Source: Komarekiella atlantica HA4396-MV6 | GTDB taxonomy: Bacteria > Cyanobacteriota > Cyanobacteriia > Cyanobacteriales > Nostocaceae | Reading direction: 5' to 3' | NCBI GenBank assembly: GCA_019359395.1 | Contig: JAHHHK010000044.1 | Coordinates: forward strand, 1 to 53,805 | DNA length: 53,805 bases | In this document: positions 8,621 through 17,404 of the stretch, one piece after another | How the letters are laid out: each line of letters begins with the position of its first letter | Numbering within the stretch: position 1 is the first letter of the stretch | Notes under the pieces: model-generated | What the model saw: the letters and a program-made list of their open reading frames with translations, nothing else | Databases searched by the model: none | What the model was told of the DNA's origin: nothing | Program-made: the position numbers and the translations under genes

Positions 8621-9262
8621 TCAATACGCTGGTGTCGGTGAGGCTAGGTGAGCTAATTTTTGAGTGAGATAAGATAGCAGCATTTCGTTAATTTCCTGCT
8701 CAAGCTGCCCATCTTGAAGCAGGTCTGAGCATTCAATCACCGCTGCATGAGTCAGCGCTTCAATCGATCGCTCGATGACAAACACCATATAATCAAGCTT
8801 TTGTGGCTGGATGCGATCGCACTGCTTCGCTAAGTAACTTCGCAGTAAATCAGTCATGCGATTTTCCATCTCAGTTCCACTTAGTCTCGGCACTTGCTCG
8901 TGCAGAACTTTGTGCAGCGTCGGGTCGATCGCATGAGCGGCAATACTGGCTTTGACGATTTCAGGCAAGACAACTGCGATCGGTGCATCGAATAAATCTC
9001 TCAGCTTCGATTCGATTACTTCCATCATGCTGCTGACATGGCGATCGCGCAGGGCAGCAATCAGCGATGCTTTGTTGGGAAAGTACTGGTACAACGAACC
9101 AATGCTGATGCCAGCGCGTTCGGCAATGCGATTGGTACTCGCCTTGTCGTAGCCTTCTGCGGTCAAAATGTGAGCAGTTGCCGTCAAGATGGCATCGACA
9201 GTGAACTTAGAACGGTCTTGCTGCGGCAGTTTACGAGGATTTGTCTGGGATTTTGAGGTCAT
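8621..9262 (-). CDS. TetR/AcrR-family repressor
   Basis: The 213-residue protein has an N-terminal TetR helix-turn-helix at about 18-65 (STNRIAERAGISIGSLYQYF) and a helical ligand-binding domain. It is divergent from the NmrA-family gene at 9347. The 84 bases between them hold a 43-bp inverted repeat (9291-9333) ideal for a TetR dimer pair. By family precedent the regulator represses itself and the divergent gene until a small hydrophobic ligand binds. Confidence 0.9.
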   Translation of the reverse strand: MTSKSQTNPRKLPQQDRSKFTVDAILTATAHILTAEGYDKASTNRIAERAGISIGSLYQYFPNKASLIAALRDRHVSSMMEVIESKLRDLFDAPIAVVLPEIVKASIAAHAIDPTLHKVLHEQVPRLSGTEMENRMTDLLRSYLAKQCDRIQPQKLDYMVFVIERSIEALTHAAVIECSDLLQDGQLEQEINEMLLSYLTQKLAHLASPTPAY

Positions 9263-9290
9263 AAAATTGTGGTTTGAAATGCGAGTTGTG

Positions 9291-9333
9291 AATGTGAGCT
9301 AATACTCGTACTATCTGAGTTATAGCTCACATT
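9291..9333. promoter_or_regulatory. Probable TetR operator, 17-bp inverted repeats
   Basis: The left arm AATGTGAGCTAATACTC (9291-9307) and the right arm GAGTTATAGCTCACATT (9317-9333) are reverse complements apart from two central mismatches, with a 9-base spacer. The site lies between the divergent tetR-type gene and the NmrA gene and ends just before the latter's ribosome binding site (GAGGA). Binding there would block both promoters. Confidence 0.7.
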
Positions 9334-9346
9334 GAGGAACCAACCC

Positions 9347-10201
9347 ATGATTTTAGTCACTGGTGCAACCGGAAATAATGGTTCAGAAATCGTCAAAATG
9401 CTTGCCGCGCAAAACATTCCCGTCCGAGCAATGGTTCGCAATCGTAATCGTACCGGAGCGATCGCACTTCCAAGCGTCGAAGTGGTAGAAGGAGACTTTG
9501 ATCGCCCCGAAACGCTGCTGAATGCCTTGATCGGTGTAGACCGGGCGTTTTTGGTAACAAACTCATCGAAACACGCACAAGCACAACAACTCGCTTTCGT
9601 GGACGCTGCCAAGCAAAGTGGGGTCGCACACATCGTCAAGCTGTCGCAGTTTGCCGCCAATGCTGACTCCCCGGTGCGCTTTTTACGTTATCACGCAGCA
9701 GTCGAAGCAGCTATCCAAGCATCCGGGATGGTGTATACCTTTCTCCGCCCTAACCTGTTTATGCAGGGCTTGTTAAATTTCAAATCGACGATCGCCACCC
9801 AAGGCGCTTTCTATGCCGCAATCGGCGACGCAAAGGTGAGCATGATTGATGTCCGCGACATTGCCGACGCTGCGATCGCGGCGCTAACGGAACCTGGGCA
9901 TGAAGGCAAAATCTACGACCTCACGGGGCCGCAAGCACTGACGCATACGGAAGCAGCGCAATATCTCTCTAATGCAACGGGTCGCAAAATTACCTTCGTC
10001 GATATCCCGCCTGAGACGATGCTAGAGACGTTATTGAGTATTCATTTTCCAGTTTGGCAAGCAGAGGGGCTGCTTGAAGACTATGCTCACTATCGTCGGG
10101 GTGAAGCCTCTGTGATTGCTTCGGGTGTGCAGGATGCGACAGGGAAAGCACCGCGAAGCTTTGAAACATTCGCGCACGACTATGCCCCGATGTTTAGCTA
10201 A
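9347..10201 (+). CDS. NmrA/SDR-a family NAD(P)-binding protein (QOR2-like)
   Basis: The 284-residue protein opens MILVTGATGNNGSEIVK, the glycine-rich nucleotide motif of atypical SDRs. The Tyr-x3-Lys pair is lacking, as in NmrA-like redox sensors and NADPH:quinone oxidoreductase 2. The ATG at 9347 follows GAGGA at a suitable distance. Expression is probably controlled by the divergent TetR protein through the 9291-9333 operator. The physiological substrate is unknown. Confidence 0.85.
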   Translation: MILVTGATGNNGSEIVKMLAAQNIPVRAMVRNRNRTGAIALPSVEVVEGDFDRPETLLNALIGVDRAFLVTNSSKHAQAQQLAFVDAAKQSGVAHIVKLSQFAANADSPVRFLRYHAAVEAAIQASGMVYTFLRPNLFMQGLLNFKSTIATQGAFYAAIGDAKVSMIDVRDIADAAIAALTEPGHEGKIYDLTGPQALTHTEAAQYLSNATGRKITFVDIPPETMLETLLSIHFPVWQAEGLLEDYAHYRRGEASVIASGVQDATGKAPRSFETFAHDYAPMFS

Positions 10202-10258
10202 GTCTGAGACTCTACGCCGATGGCATGGGATTTCGGGCGATTGAGCGGGTTAAAGGTT

Positions 10259-11176
10259 TTAATCGACCACATCAGTTCGCTTGAGTGTGTCTACCAATTC
10301 TGTCATGAATTGGGCAAAGACGCGCACTTTAGCCGAGAGATAACGTTTCTGGGGATACAGCACGGCGATCGGGAGTCCAGCTTGAGTTGCATAGGATTGC
10401 AGAATCGGTTGCAGGTAACCCCAGGCGATCGCGTTTGCGGCAATAAATTTAGGCAGTTGAACTACACCCGCGCCTTGAATCACTGCCTCTAAAACGACTT
10501 CTGAATTATCAAATCGGAGATAACTATCCACAGCAAGGTCAATTGCTTTACCATCTTGTTCAAACTTCCAGGTCGGTTCTTGTCGGCTTTGCGGATAGAT
10601 AAAGTTAACACAGCGATGCTGCGATAGCTCTGCAAGCGTTGTCGGCACACCCTTCTGAGCGAGATACTGCGGCGAGGCACAGGTGATATAGCGTGCAGTT
10701 GCCAGGTGATGCATGATTAAACTGCTATCGCTGCTCAGTCCAATTCGCACGGTTGCATCAATGCCTTCCTCAACTAGATCAATCAGGCGATCGTTAAACG
10801 AAACATTCAGCTTCAGGTCAGGGTATCGCGCGGTAAATTGTAGTAGAGCCGGAGCAATATGCAGTTTGCCAAACGTAAAGCTGAGATCGAGCCGCAACGT
10901 TCCGATCAGCAGGGACTGCGATTGTTTAACTTCGAGTTCAGCTTCTTCTAAATCGTTAAAAATTTGCTGAACGCGTTGATAAAACCGATCGCCTTCTTCG
11001 GTCAGCGTCAAACTGCGCGTTGTTCGCCCAAGCAAGCGCACCCCCAAATCATCTTCTAAGCGCAATACAGCTCGACTCACGGCTGACGGAGCCATGCCTA
11101 ACTGCCTTGCTGCCTCTGAAAAGCTGCCACACTGTGCGGAGCGGACAAAAATCATCAAGCTTTTGAGCTTGTCCAT
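10259..11176 (-). CDS. LysR-family transcriptional regulator
   Basis: The 305-residue protein has an N-terminal helix-turn-helix (SFSEAARQLGMAPSAVSRAV) and a LysR effector domain. The ATG at 11174-11176 starts the conserved MDKLKSLMIFV; a GTG at 11209 would add eleven atypical residues. It is divergent from the NmrA-family pair at 11308 and 12213, its probable targets. Two direct repeats of TTTTGCACAAG sit in the divergent region. Confidence 0.9.
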   Translation of the reverse strand: MDKLKSLMIFVRSAQCGSFSEAARQLGMAPSAVSRAVLRLEDDLGVRLLGRTTRSLTLTEEGDRFYQRVQQIFNDLEEAELEVKQSQSLLIGTLRLDLSFTFGKLHIAPALLQFTARYPDLKLNVSFNDRLIDLVEEGIDATVRIGLSSDSSLIMHHLATARYITCASPQYLAQKGVPTTLAELSQHRCVNFIYPQSRQEPTWKFEQDGKAIDLAVDSYLRFDNSEVVLEAVIQGAGVVQLPKFIAANAIAWGYLQPILQSYATQAGLPIAVLYPQKRYLSAKVRVFAQFMTELVDTLKRTDVVD

Positions 11177-11199
11177 TGCAGCCCCTGCATCTTTGAATT

Positions 11200-11251
11200 T
11201 TTTGCACAAGTGTTTTGAAGTTTAACTACTTTTTCTCTGCTTTTGCACAAG
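11200..11251. promoter_or_regulatory. Direct repeats in a divergent LysR/NmrA promoter
   Basis: TTTTGCACAAG occurs at 11200-11210 and again at 11241-11251, 41 bases apart, between the LysR gene and the NmrA genes. An exact 11-mer repeated in a divergent LysR promoter is a reasonable candidate regulator site, though LysR sites are more often imperfect inverted repeats (T-N11-A). Confidence 0.35.
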
Positions 11252-11307
11252 CTACTGTTAAGACAAGTTGAAATTTCAAACCCACATACAACAGTGAGCA
11301 ACCAGAT

Positions 11308-12201
11308 ATGACACAGCAAACAAACCCAAAGCGACTCATTTTAGTCACCGGAGCGACGGGCAATCAGGGCGGTGCGATCGCCCGTCACCTGCTCCAACGC
11401 GGCAAGTTCAAGGTTCGCGCAATGGTTCGCGATCAAAATAAGCCTGCTGCCCAAGCGATTCAACAAGCAGGGGCAGAACTCATCCAGGGAGATTTCAACG
11501 ATCGGGCTTCACTCGATCATGCTTTGCAAGGCGTTTATGGCGTTTTTTCGATCCAAAATTTCAGAGACGGAGTGGACACCGAAATCCGTCAGGGCAGTGC
11601 GATCGCAGACGCGGCTTCATCGGCTGGCATTAAGCATTTTGTCTATAGTTCGGTAGGAAGCGCCGAGCGCAACACGGGCATTCCCCATTTCGACAGCAAG
11701 TTTCAAGTCGAAGAATATGTGCGAGCGCTCGAGTTGCCCTACACAATTATGCGTCCGGTGTTCTTCTTTTACAATTACAACGGAATGCACCCAATGATTG
11801 AACAGGGAACGCTTCCCCAGCCGCTCAGTCCCCAGACGAAATTGCAGCAACTGTCTGAAGAGGACTATGGAACAATGGTTGCCGAGGTGTTCGAGCGTCC
11901 CGCAGACTTCATGAAGCGCGAAATCGAAGTTGCCAGCGTGGAGATGACCATGCCAGAAATTGCTGCCGCGTTTAGCCACGTCTTGGGCAAACCCGTTAAT
12001 TACCAACAGATTCCGTTTGAAGCGTTTGAGCAGCAAGCTGGAGAAGAAGTAACGATCATGTTCCGCTGGTTTGAGAATGTCGGCTACGCAGCGGATTTAG
12101 CGCAGTTGAAACGTGAGTTTCCCGCACCGACCGACTTTGAATCTTATTTGCGCGTTGGCGCAGCCTCTCTGAAAGAGAATCGCGGCTGGGCAAAAAATTA
12201 A
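11308..12201 (+). CDS. NmrA-family protein (HSCARG/NMRAL1-like)
   Basis: The 297-residue protein starts with LILVTGATGNQGGAIARHLL, the NADP-binding motif of NmrA/HSCARG proteins. It keeps the family's IRPVFFFYN-like segment (residues ~150-157) and a C-terminal helical part. HSCARG-type proteins sense the NADPH/NADP ratio or act as reductases; which applies here is not visible. It is first of a two-gene unit with the gene at 12213 (11-base gap) and divergent from a LysR gene. Confidence 0.85.
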   Translation: MTQQTNPKRLILVTGATGNQGGAIARHLLQRGKFKVRAMVRDQNKPAAQAIQQAGAELIQGDFNDRASLDHALQGVYGVFSIQNFRDGVDTEIRQGSAIADAASSAGIKHFVYSSVGSAERNTGIPHFDSKFQVEEYVRALELPYTIMRPVFFFYNYNGMHPMIEQGTLPQPLSPQTKLQQLSEEDYGTMVAEVFERPADFMKREIEVASVEMTMPEIAAAFSHVLGKPVNYQQIPFEAFEQQAGEEVTIMFRWFENVGYAADLAQLKREFPAPTDFESYLRVGAASLKENRGWAKN

Positions 12202-12212
12202 ACAACAAATAA

Positions 12213-13085
12213 ATGAATAAACATATGAAAGTATTAATGGTAGGGGCAACAGGTAAGTATGCCAGTCTTGTCTTGCCCGAACTGAAGCAGCGCGGTGCCA
12301 CAGTCCGCGCCTTGGTGCGTGACGAGAGCAAAATTGCAGCGGCGCACCAGCAAGGCGCAGATGAAACAGCGATCGGCGATCTCAGTGACCTGAAAAGTCT
12401 CCGTGCCGCTGCAAGTGGTGTGGAGGGTGTTTTTCACATCAACCCTGCCTTCGCCCCCAATGAAGCCGAACTAGGCGTGGCGATGGTTGAGGCTGCCAAA
12501 GCATCCGGTGTGCGAAAGTTTGTGTTTTCAGGTGTCTACCACCCGTCGCTCTCCAAGTTGAGCAATCATGCTGCCAAGCGTCCAGTAGAAGAGGCAATGT
12601 ACGAGTCGGGCATGGACTTCACCGTGCTGCAACCGGCGATGTTTATGCAGAACTTTCAGGCGAGTTGGGATGCGGCGATCCAGCAAGGACGCTTCTCGCT
12701 GCCCTACTCCAAGCTAGCAAAAGCTTGCTATGTGGACTACCGCGACGTGGCGACTGTCGCCGCAATGGCGTTGACGAGCGATGAGCTGAGCTACGGGACG
12801 TTTGAGCTGTGCGCTCCGGGCATGGTCAACCGCGTAGAACTAGCGGTGATGATGAGTGAGGCGATTGGGCGCACGATTGAGGCGGGCGAATCCCCGTTTG
12901 ATCAGTGGGCACAAGCTGCACAAATCCCAGATGGGCTACGCGAGAACCTGCGGGTGATGTATCAAGACTATGATCGGTATGGTTTTCCTGGCGGCAACGC
13001 GATTGTGCTGCGAACACTGCTTGGACGAGAGCCGCGATCGCTCCCGCAGTACTTTCAAGAACTTGCAAGCCGCAAAGCAGCGTGA
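12213..13085 (+). CDS. NmrA-family NAD(P)-binding protein
   Basis: A 290-residue atypical SDR with MKVLMVGATGKYASLVLPEL at the N-terminus. The ATG at 12225 is an alternative start four residues in. It carries VFSGVYHPS and LQPAMFMQNF segments typical of NmrA-like enzymes. The 11-base distance from the preceding NmrA gene argues for one operon under the divergent LysR. Substrate unknown. Confidence 0.8.
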   Translation: MNKHMKVLMVGATGKYASLVLPELKQRGATVRALVRDESKIAAAHQQGADETAIGDLSDLKSLRAAASGVEGVFHINPAFAPNEAELGVAMVEAAKASGVRKFVFSGVYHPSLSKLSNHAAKRPVEEAMYESGMDFTVLQPAMFMQNFQASWDAAIQQGRFSLPYSKLAKACYVDYRDVATVAAMALTSDELSYGTFELCAPGMVNRVELAVMMSEAIGRTIEAGESPFDQWAQAAQIPDGLRENLRVMYQDYDRYGFPGGNAIVLRTLLGREPRSLPQYFQELASRKAA

Positions 13086-13221
13086 CGGCTACCAAGGCTG
13101 TCATATTGTCCTGTATTAAGGTTGACGTTAGACATTGTTTTGTGATCTAGGAACAGAATACTGAATTCTGCTCTCTTTATTTTCATCGCTCGATCTAACT
13201 TTCAACACTTCTGCTACATCA

Positions 13222-13291
13222 CACCTTGACTTGTTTAACACTACCTATGTCTCGTTCAAGTTTTCTAGTTAAACACACACCCCAGATTCTG
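13222..13291 (+). pseudogene. 5' fragment duplicated from the gene at 16050
   Basis: The bases around the ATG at 13247 (CTACCTATGTCTCGTTCAAG) nearly match the start region of the gene at 16050. The coding part reads MSRSSFLV and then diverges where IS701-like sequence begins near 13289. It is a 5' scrap of a duplicated gene cut by the IS fragment. Confidence 0.6.
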
Positions 13292-13430
13292 AAAATAGCT
13301 TTTTATACCACAGACAATATTCATCCACAAATTTGACGGTTTGTTTGGGTGGAAGAGGCTCTACCATCCTCTGTGTCTTTTTTCTAGGCTTTGTACATTC
13401 TTATACTACCGCGATAGTGACACAAGAGGG
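13289..13430 (-). mobile_element. Truncated IS701-family end with transposase N-terminus
   Basis: On the minus strand the sequence runs from the IS end (CCCTCTTGTGTCACT at the 13430 side) into a transposase start at 13367 (MVEPLPPKQTVKFVDEYC), and breaks off after KKLFSE. The same N-terminus occurs at 17048 and 36362. The rest of the element is missing. CTAG, a YTAR-type target as used by IS701, follows at 13431-13434. Confidence 0.75.
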
Positions 13431-13445
13431 CTAGCTAATCTTCGC

Positions 13446-14366
13446 TCAAGCTGTCCGTAAACGTTCAATGTCTCGAATGGGCGGCGCACCGAACAGGCGC
13501 GAATATTCCCGACTGAACTGTGAGGGACTTTCATATCCCACCTGGTAGGCAGTAGAGGTCGCATCGAAATCCTCAGCGAGCATCAGACGACGCGCTTCTA
13601 ACAGTCTTAACTGCTTCTGATACTGAAGCGGACTCATCGAAGTGATTTGCTTAAAGTGCTGATGGAACGACGAAGTAGACATCCCGATCTGACTCGCTAA
13701 ATCCTCGATCCGCATCGGTTGGGTAAACTCAGATTTAATTTGTTGAATCGCTAAGGCAATTCGCTGCATATTACTGCCGGATGTGGCAATTTGACGCACG
13801 GCTTCCCCTTGTTCACCGATCAGCAGATGGTAATAGAGTTCACGAATCATTAACGGTGCCAGCATGGAGATGTGTTGCGGAGTGTCTAAGAGCTTGACGA
13901 GGCGAAGGGCACACTCCATCAAGGCTGGATCGACGTTGCTAACCGATATACCTCGAACAGAGTTTTCTGGCTTTGCCGAACTGGAACCCATTTGGGCAAC
14001 CATCTCACACAATTGCATCAAGTCTAAGTTCAGCTTCAGCCCTAAATACGGCTTGTCAGGTGTCGCCTCAGTCACAAAGCCACTCAGAGGTAAATCAACG
14101 GAAACGACGAGATACTGCATTGCACCATACTGATACGTCTCCTCACCCAGAAATGCTTTTTTCTGACCTTGAACGACGATCGCCAGGATTGGTTCGTACA
14201 CGCTATGAGGTGCATTAGATACTGTATCTGAGCGCGCAAAGTCTAATTGCTCGATCGCCGTGGGTTGAATAATGTTGCCGCTGGATTTGGTATGCCGCAT
14301 GATCCGTGTGGCGATTTCTTGGCGGTGATCCGCGATTACGTCAGGGCGAGAGATTGCGACTGTCAT
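13446..14366 (-). CDS. AraC-family regulator with AraC_N domain (paralog A)
   Basis: From the ATG at 14364-14366 the protein has 306 residues: an N-terminal AraC_N-type effector domain (about 20-190) and two C-terminal helix-turn-helix motifs (MRIEDLASQIGMSTSSFHQH and the YQVGYESPSQFSREY region). Two close paralogs lie at 28712 and 30332. This start aligns with theirs and puts the shared 30-bp motif (14432-14461) 65 bases upstream, as in the others. The divergent neighbour is the SnoaL-like/SDR pair at 14528. Confidence 0.88.
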   Translation of the reverse strand: MTVAISRPDVIADHRQEIATRIMRHTKSSGNIIQPTAIEQLDFARSDTVSNAPHSVYEPILAIVVQGQKKAFLGEETYQYGAMQYLVVSVDLPLSGFVTEATPDKPYLGLKLNLDLMQLCEMVAQMGSSSAKPENSVRGISVSNVDPALMECALRLVKLLDTPQHISMLAPLMIRELYYHLLIGEQGEAVRQIATSGSNMQRIALAIQQIKSEFTQPMRIEDLASQIGMSTSSFHQHFKQITSMSPLQYQKQLRLLEARRLMLAEDFDATSTAYQVGYESPSQFSREYSRLFGAPPIRDIERLRTA

Positions 14367-14431
14367 AGCAGAAACTCGACTAACCCAATACCTTACAGCT
14401 GACATTATAGAATCTCTGTAAACAATCACTC

Positions 14432-14461
14432 TGGAGAATTAGGCAATCATCGGATAGGTTT
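14432..14461 (-). promoter_or_regulatory. AraC-linked conserved 30-bp motif, copy A
   Basis: Read on the minus strand: AAACCTATCC, four bases, then ATTGCCTAATTCTCCA. It matches the copies before the other AraC paralogs at 28609, 29976 and 31335 with three or four changes. It lies between AraC paralog A and the divergent gene at 14528, so it is a candidate binding site controlling both. Confidence 0.65.
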
Positions 14462-14527
14462 GGGCATTTCAAGGACAGCTTTTCAAACCTATGCTGAACT
14501 CAGACGAATAGACAAGAGATTGAGATA

Positions 14528-15166
14528 ATGCGTTATTCAGGTCAAATTTTCATTGAAGCAGGGCTGATTGGGCTGTTGGCTATTCCAGCAGTGATGCAAG
14601 CTCGCGCGAAGGCAGAGATTCAATCGAATGTGACTGCGTTTGGGTCAAGTGATTACCCGACAGCATTGAATCAGCAGTTCTCTCTGGTTCAGCCTTCAGC
14701 GATTGCAGACTTGTCCCAAGCAACTCTGTCTAATCCAGCAGATGCACAAACAACTCAGATGATTGAGCAACGCAACAAAGCAACGGTTCAGCAGTCTTTC
14801 GACCAATGGCGCAACGAAACTGGCAGTGCCTTTGATCTGCTTGCCCCAGATGTAACCTGGACAATTACTGGAACGGGTGCAACTGCGGGTACATATCGCA
14901 GCCGACAAGCATTACTCGATCAAGTCATCAGCCCGACCAGTGCCCGATTATCAGCCCGGATCGTCCCGACTGTACGCGGCATCTGGGCGGACGGCGATAT
15001 GGTGATCGTGCTATGGGACGGGGAGGCGACCGCCAGAGACGGCAGACCGTATCGGAATACCTACACCTGGTATTTCCGCATGAAAGACGACGAAGTAATC
15101 GAAGCGATCGCCTTTCTAGATATGAGCAAATTTACAGAATTGTGGACAAGGATTTCACCTTCATGA
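14528..15166 (+). CDS. Exported SnoaL-like (NTF2-fold) protein
   Basis: The 212-residue product has a hydrophobic signal-like N-terminus (about 8-25, ending in an AxA-type region near RAKAE), a variable linker, and a SnoaL/NTF2-like domain from about residue 80 (FDQWRNETGSAFDLLAPDVT). This fold serves as isomerase, cyclase or ligand-binding domain; no catalytic assignment is possible. It is divergent from AraC paralog A and followed 62 bases later by an SDR, probably as one operon. Confidence 0.7.
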   Translation: MRYSGQIFIEAGLIGLLAIPAVMQARAKAEIQSNVTAFGSSDYPTALNQQFSLVQPSAIADLSQATLSNPADAQTTQMIEQRNKATVQQSFDQWRNETGSAFDLLAPDVTWTITGTGATAGTYRSRQALLDQVISPTSARLSARIVPTVRGIWADGDMVIVLWDGEATARDGRPYRNTYTWYFRMKDDEVIEAIAFLDMSKFTELWTRISPS

Positions 15167-15228
15167 CCGAGGTATGGAAATCAATATTTAGTTCACAGCA
15201 CTGAACACGAACAGAAAGGAAAACAACG

Positions 15229-15963
15229 ATGTTAAACATTGAGAACAAAGTCATTGCGATCACTGGAGCCAGTAGCGGGATTGGTGAAGCCACAGCTAAG
15301 TTACTTGCTCGAAACGGTGCAAAGGTGCTTTTGGGCGCACGGCGCACCGAAAAGCTCGAAAAGATTGTTGAGGAGATCCACGCCTCAGGGGGTACAGCAG
15401 AATTCAAAGCCGTAGATGTCACCGATCAAGAAGATGTGAAAGCGTTCATTGGGTTTGCGAAAGACAAGTTCGATCGCGTCGATGTCATCTTTAACAATGC
15501 AGGCGTGATGCCTCTGTCCCCGATGAATGCCTTGAAAGTCGAGGAATGGGACAATACGATCAACGTGAATATTAACGGAGTGTTGAATGGCATTGCAGCA
15601 GCTTTGCCGATTATGGAAGCGCAAGGTAGCGGACAAATCATCAATACCGCGTCGATTGGTGCCCATGTGGTAGTACCCACTAGCGCAGTTTACAGCGCTA
15701 CCAAGTACGCAGTTTGGGCAATCTCCGAGGGACTGCGGCAAGAGTCGAAAACGATTCGCGTCACCATCATCTCTCCTGGCGTGGTTGAGACCGAACTCGG
15801 CTCTGATATTACGGACGAGCCAGCAAAAGGCTTCTTGAAAGAACTCCGCAAAGATGCACTCAACCCGGATACGATCGCCAGTGCTGTCCTGTATGCCGTG
15901 TCTCAGCCGGATGATGTCGATGTCAACGAAGTGATTGTCCGCCCAATCCGCCAGATGATGTAG
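15229..15963 (+). CDS. SDR family oxidoreductase (YdfG-like)
   Basis: A 244-residue classical SDR with TGASSGIGEAT (about 11-21), NNAGVMP, an active-site Ser in INTASIGA, YSATKYA (catalytic Tyr/Lys) and SPGVVETEL. The C-terminal region resembles the YdfG/serine 3-dehydrogenase branch acting on hydroxy acids and small carbonyls. AGAAAGGA lies upstream of the ATG. It is probably cotranscribed with the SnoaL-like gene. Confidence 0.9.
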   Translation: MLNIENKVIAITGASSGIGEATAKLLARNGAKVLLGARRTEKLEKIVEEIHASGGTAEFKAVDVTDQEDVKAFIGFAKDKFDRVDVIFNNAGVMPLSPMNALKVEEWDNTINVNINGVLNGIAAALPIMEAQGSGQIINTASIGAHVVVPTSAVYSATKYAVWAISEGLRQESKTIRVTIISPGVVETELGSDITDEPAKGFLKELRKDALNPDTIASAVLYAVSQPDDVDVNEVIVRPIRQMM

Positions 15964-16049
15964 GCAATGGCTCTTGATCGCGTCGGACAGATAGGATTAC
16001 CCGTACAATAAGTTTTGAATTTTCCAGGTTCCTTACTTGTGTACTACCT

Positions 16050-16577
16050 ATGTCTCGTTCAAGTTTTCTAGTTCAAGGCACACCGCAGATTCAGCAGAGC
16101 ATCCTCGACTTCTACCTGCGAAAGGCTAACCGATTTCGAGCGTACTTTCCAGGCGGTGAGGAGTTGAGTGGCAGCAGACCTGATTTTTTAGCGCTTGAGG
16201 GAGTGTCTGTACAACCTTGGTCAGGAATGGCGGGCTGTATCGTTGTTGACGGCACTTTAACGCCAGCAGCAAAGGCGCTCATCCGAGAACGCGGAAACTT
16301 TGATGAAGAGGGTCACTATCATCCTTTGCAATTATGGAGCTATGAGTTAGTCAATGAAACTGAGGTGTTACTGCGGATTGAAGACTTTTCGGTTTGGATC
16401 GTCTCCGCTACGCTAGATGAGCTACAGAGCTTGGAAAAACAAAAGCTTCCCGTCAGTAAATGGCAAGAAATTTCCCTTGAATCTGAAGAGGGAGTAACGC
16501 CACTGCCGATGGATGAAAGCGACCTAGAGCAAACTGCTCAGGCAATTCAGGAAGTGTTTTTTCCTAAACACGAGTAA
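16050..16577 (+). CDS. Conserved hypothetical protein, 175 residues
   Basis: I do not recognise a family. The protein looks soluble, acidic toward the C-terminus (residues ~140-175), and has no signal peptide or membrane helix. Its 5' end is duplicated at 13222-13291, where an IS701 piece cuts it. That supports it being a real gene. Confidence 0.6.
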   Translation: MSRSSFLVQGTPQIQQSILDFYLRKANRFRAYFPGGEELSGSRPDFLALEGVSVQPWSGMAGCIVVDGTLTPAAKALIRERGNFDEEGHYHPLQLWSYELVNETEVLLRIEDFSVWIVSATLDELQSLEKQKLPVSKWQEISLESEEGVTPLPMDESDLEQTAQAIQEVFFPKHE

Positions 16578-16650
16578 CTATCGACGAGTCTAATTTTCCC
16601 CTGGGCGCGATGGCACAAATCTTTGAGCAGCCCAGTCGTTGCTGAACTGG

Positions 16651-16746
16651 ATGAACGAAATTATGGTGACACCTGAGCAAACGGAGCAAGTCGCTCAAAA
16701 GTATCCTGCTGCTAGGACTATCATCTTACAAGGTTACGAAAGCTAA
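16651..16746 (+). pseudogene. Short C-terminal gene fragment (31 codons)
   Basis: A frame open from 16627 runs through MNEIMVTPEQ to PAARTIILQGYES and a stop. The composition is protein-like, and the end resembles that of a lost enzyme gene, but nothing upstream continues it and I cannot name it. Confidence 0.3.
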
Positions 16747-16784
16747 ATTATCTGAGTTGTGAGTCAAAGAACAGGTAAACCTTC

Positions 16785-16984
16785 ATGGAAACTGTAAAAA
16801 AAGTTCGGGTTAAGTCTGGCTCCACGTTAAACTATGTCGATGTCGGTCAAGGAGTTCCAATTATTCTGATTCATGGCTTGTTTTTAGATCGCACCGCTTT
16901 CAAGCAACAAATTAAGGCTTTTGCAGGTCAAGCGCGAATCATTGCGATCGACATTCACGGTCATGGCGGATCTTCAGTGCTTAG
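16785..16984 (+). pseudogene. Alpha/beta hydrolase, N-terminal third, cut by mini-IS701
   Basis: The gene starts METVKKVRVKSGSTLNYVD and shows the alpha/beta-hydrolase HGLFLD oxyanion segment (about residues 30-35) and the DIHGHGGSS strand-turn. At 16984 the frame enters the mini-IS701 and stops at 17003. The nucleophile elbow and the rest are missing beyond the insertion, so a deletion accompanied or followed it. Confidence 0.8.
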
Positions 16985-17400
16985 CCCTGTTGTGTCACTA
17001 TAGCGGTAGTATAAGGATGTACAAAGCCCAGAACGAAGACACAGAGCATGGTAGAGCCTCGTCCACCCAAACAAACCGTAAAATTTGTGGATGAATATTG
17101 TCTTTGGTATAAAAAGCTGTTTTCAGATGTCAGAAATTTTGAAGCGTTTAAGTATCTGCATATAGGGTGTATTTCGGAATTAAAACGGAAAAGCCTGCCA
17201 GAAATAGCGAAAATCGTGGGGCGAGATAACTTCGTTTTATTTAACCTCATATATCCCTGGTTAACAGTTTTTCCTATTCCTCAACTGTCTAGTGGTTTTT
17301 CTAAGCTTCAAGCCATCGTTTATAGGCTCACTTCTCCAATTTTAATCTTCCTAACTCACCTGAATTCTATTTTTCCTCTGCCTAAAGTGACACAACAGGG
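16985..17400 (+). mobile_element. 416-bp internally deleted IS701-family element
   Basis: The ends are CCCTGTTGTGTCACTATAG (from 16985) and its near-exact inverse (to 17400). Inside, 17048-17404 encodes a 118-residue transposase remnant: N-terminus MVEPRPPKQTVKF through EIAKIVGRDN, fused directly to the C-terminal NLIYPWLTVFPIPQL region. The catalytic core is deleted. Flanks are TTAG on the left and TTAA on the right, a YTAR-type site with one change. It cannot make its own transposase. Confidence 0.8.
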
Positions 17401-17404
17401 TTAA

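Noticed and set aside
13289-17404. Composite transposon between the IS701 pieces at 13.3 and 17.0 kb
   Set aside because: The 13.3-kb piece has only one end and the orientations and target sites do not pair; independent insertions and deletions fit better.
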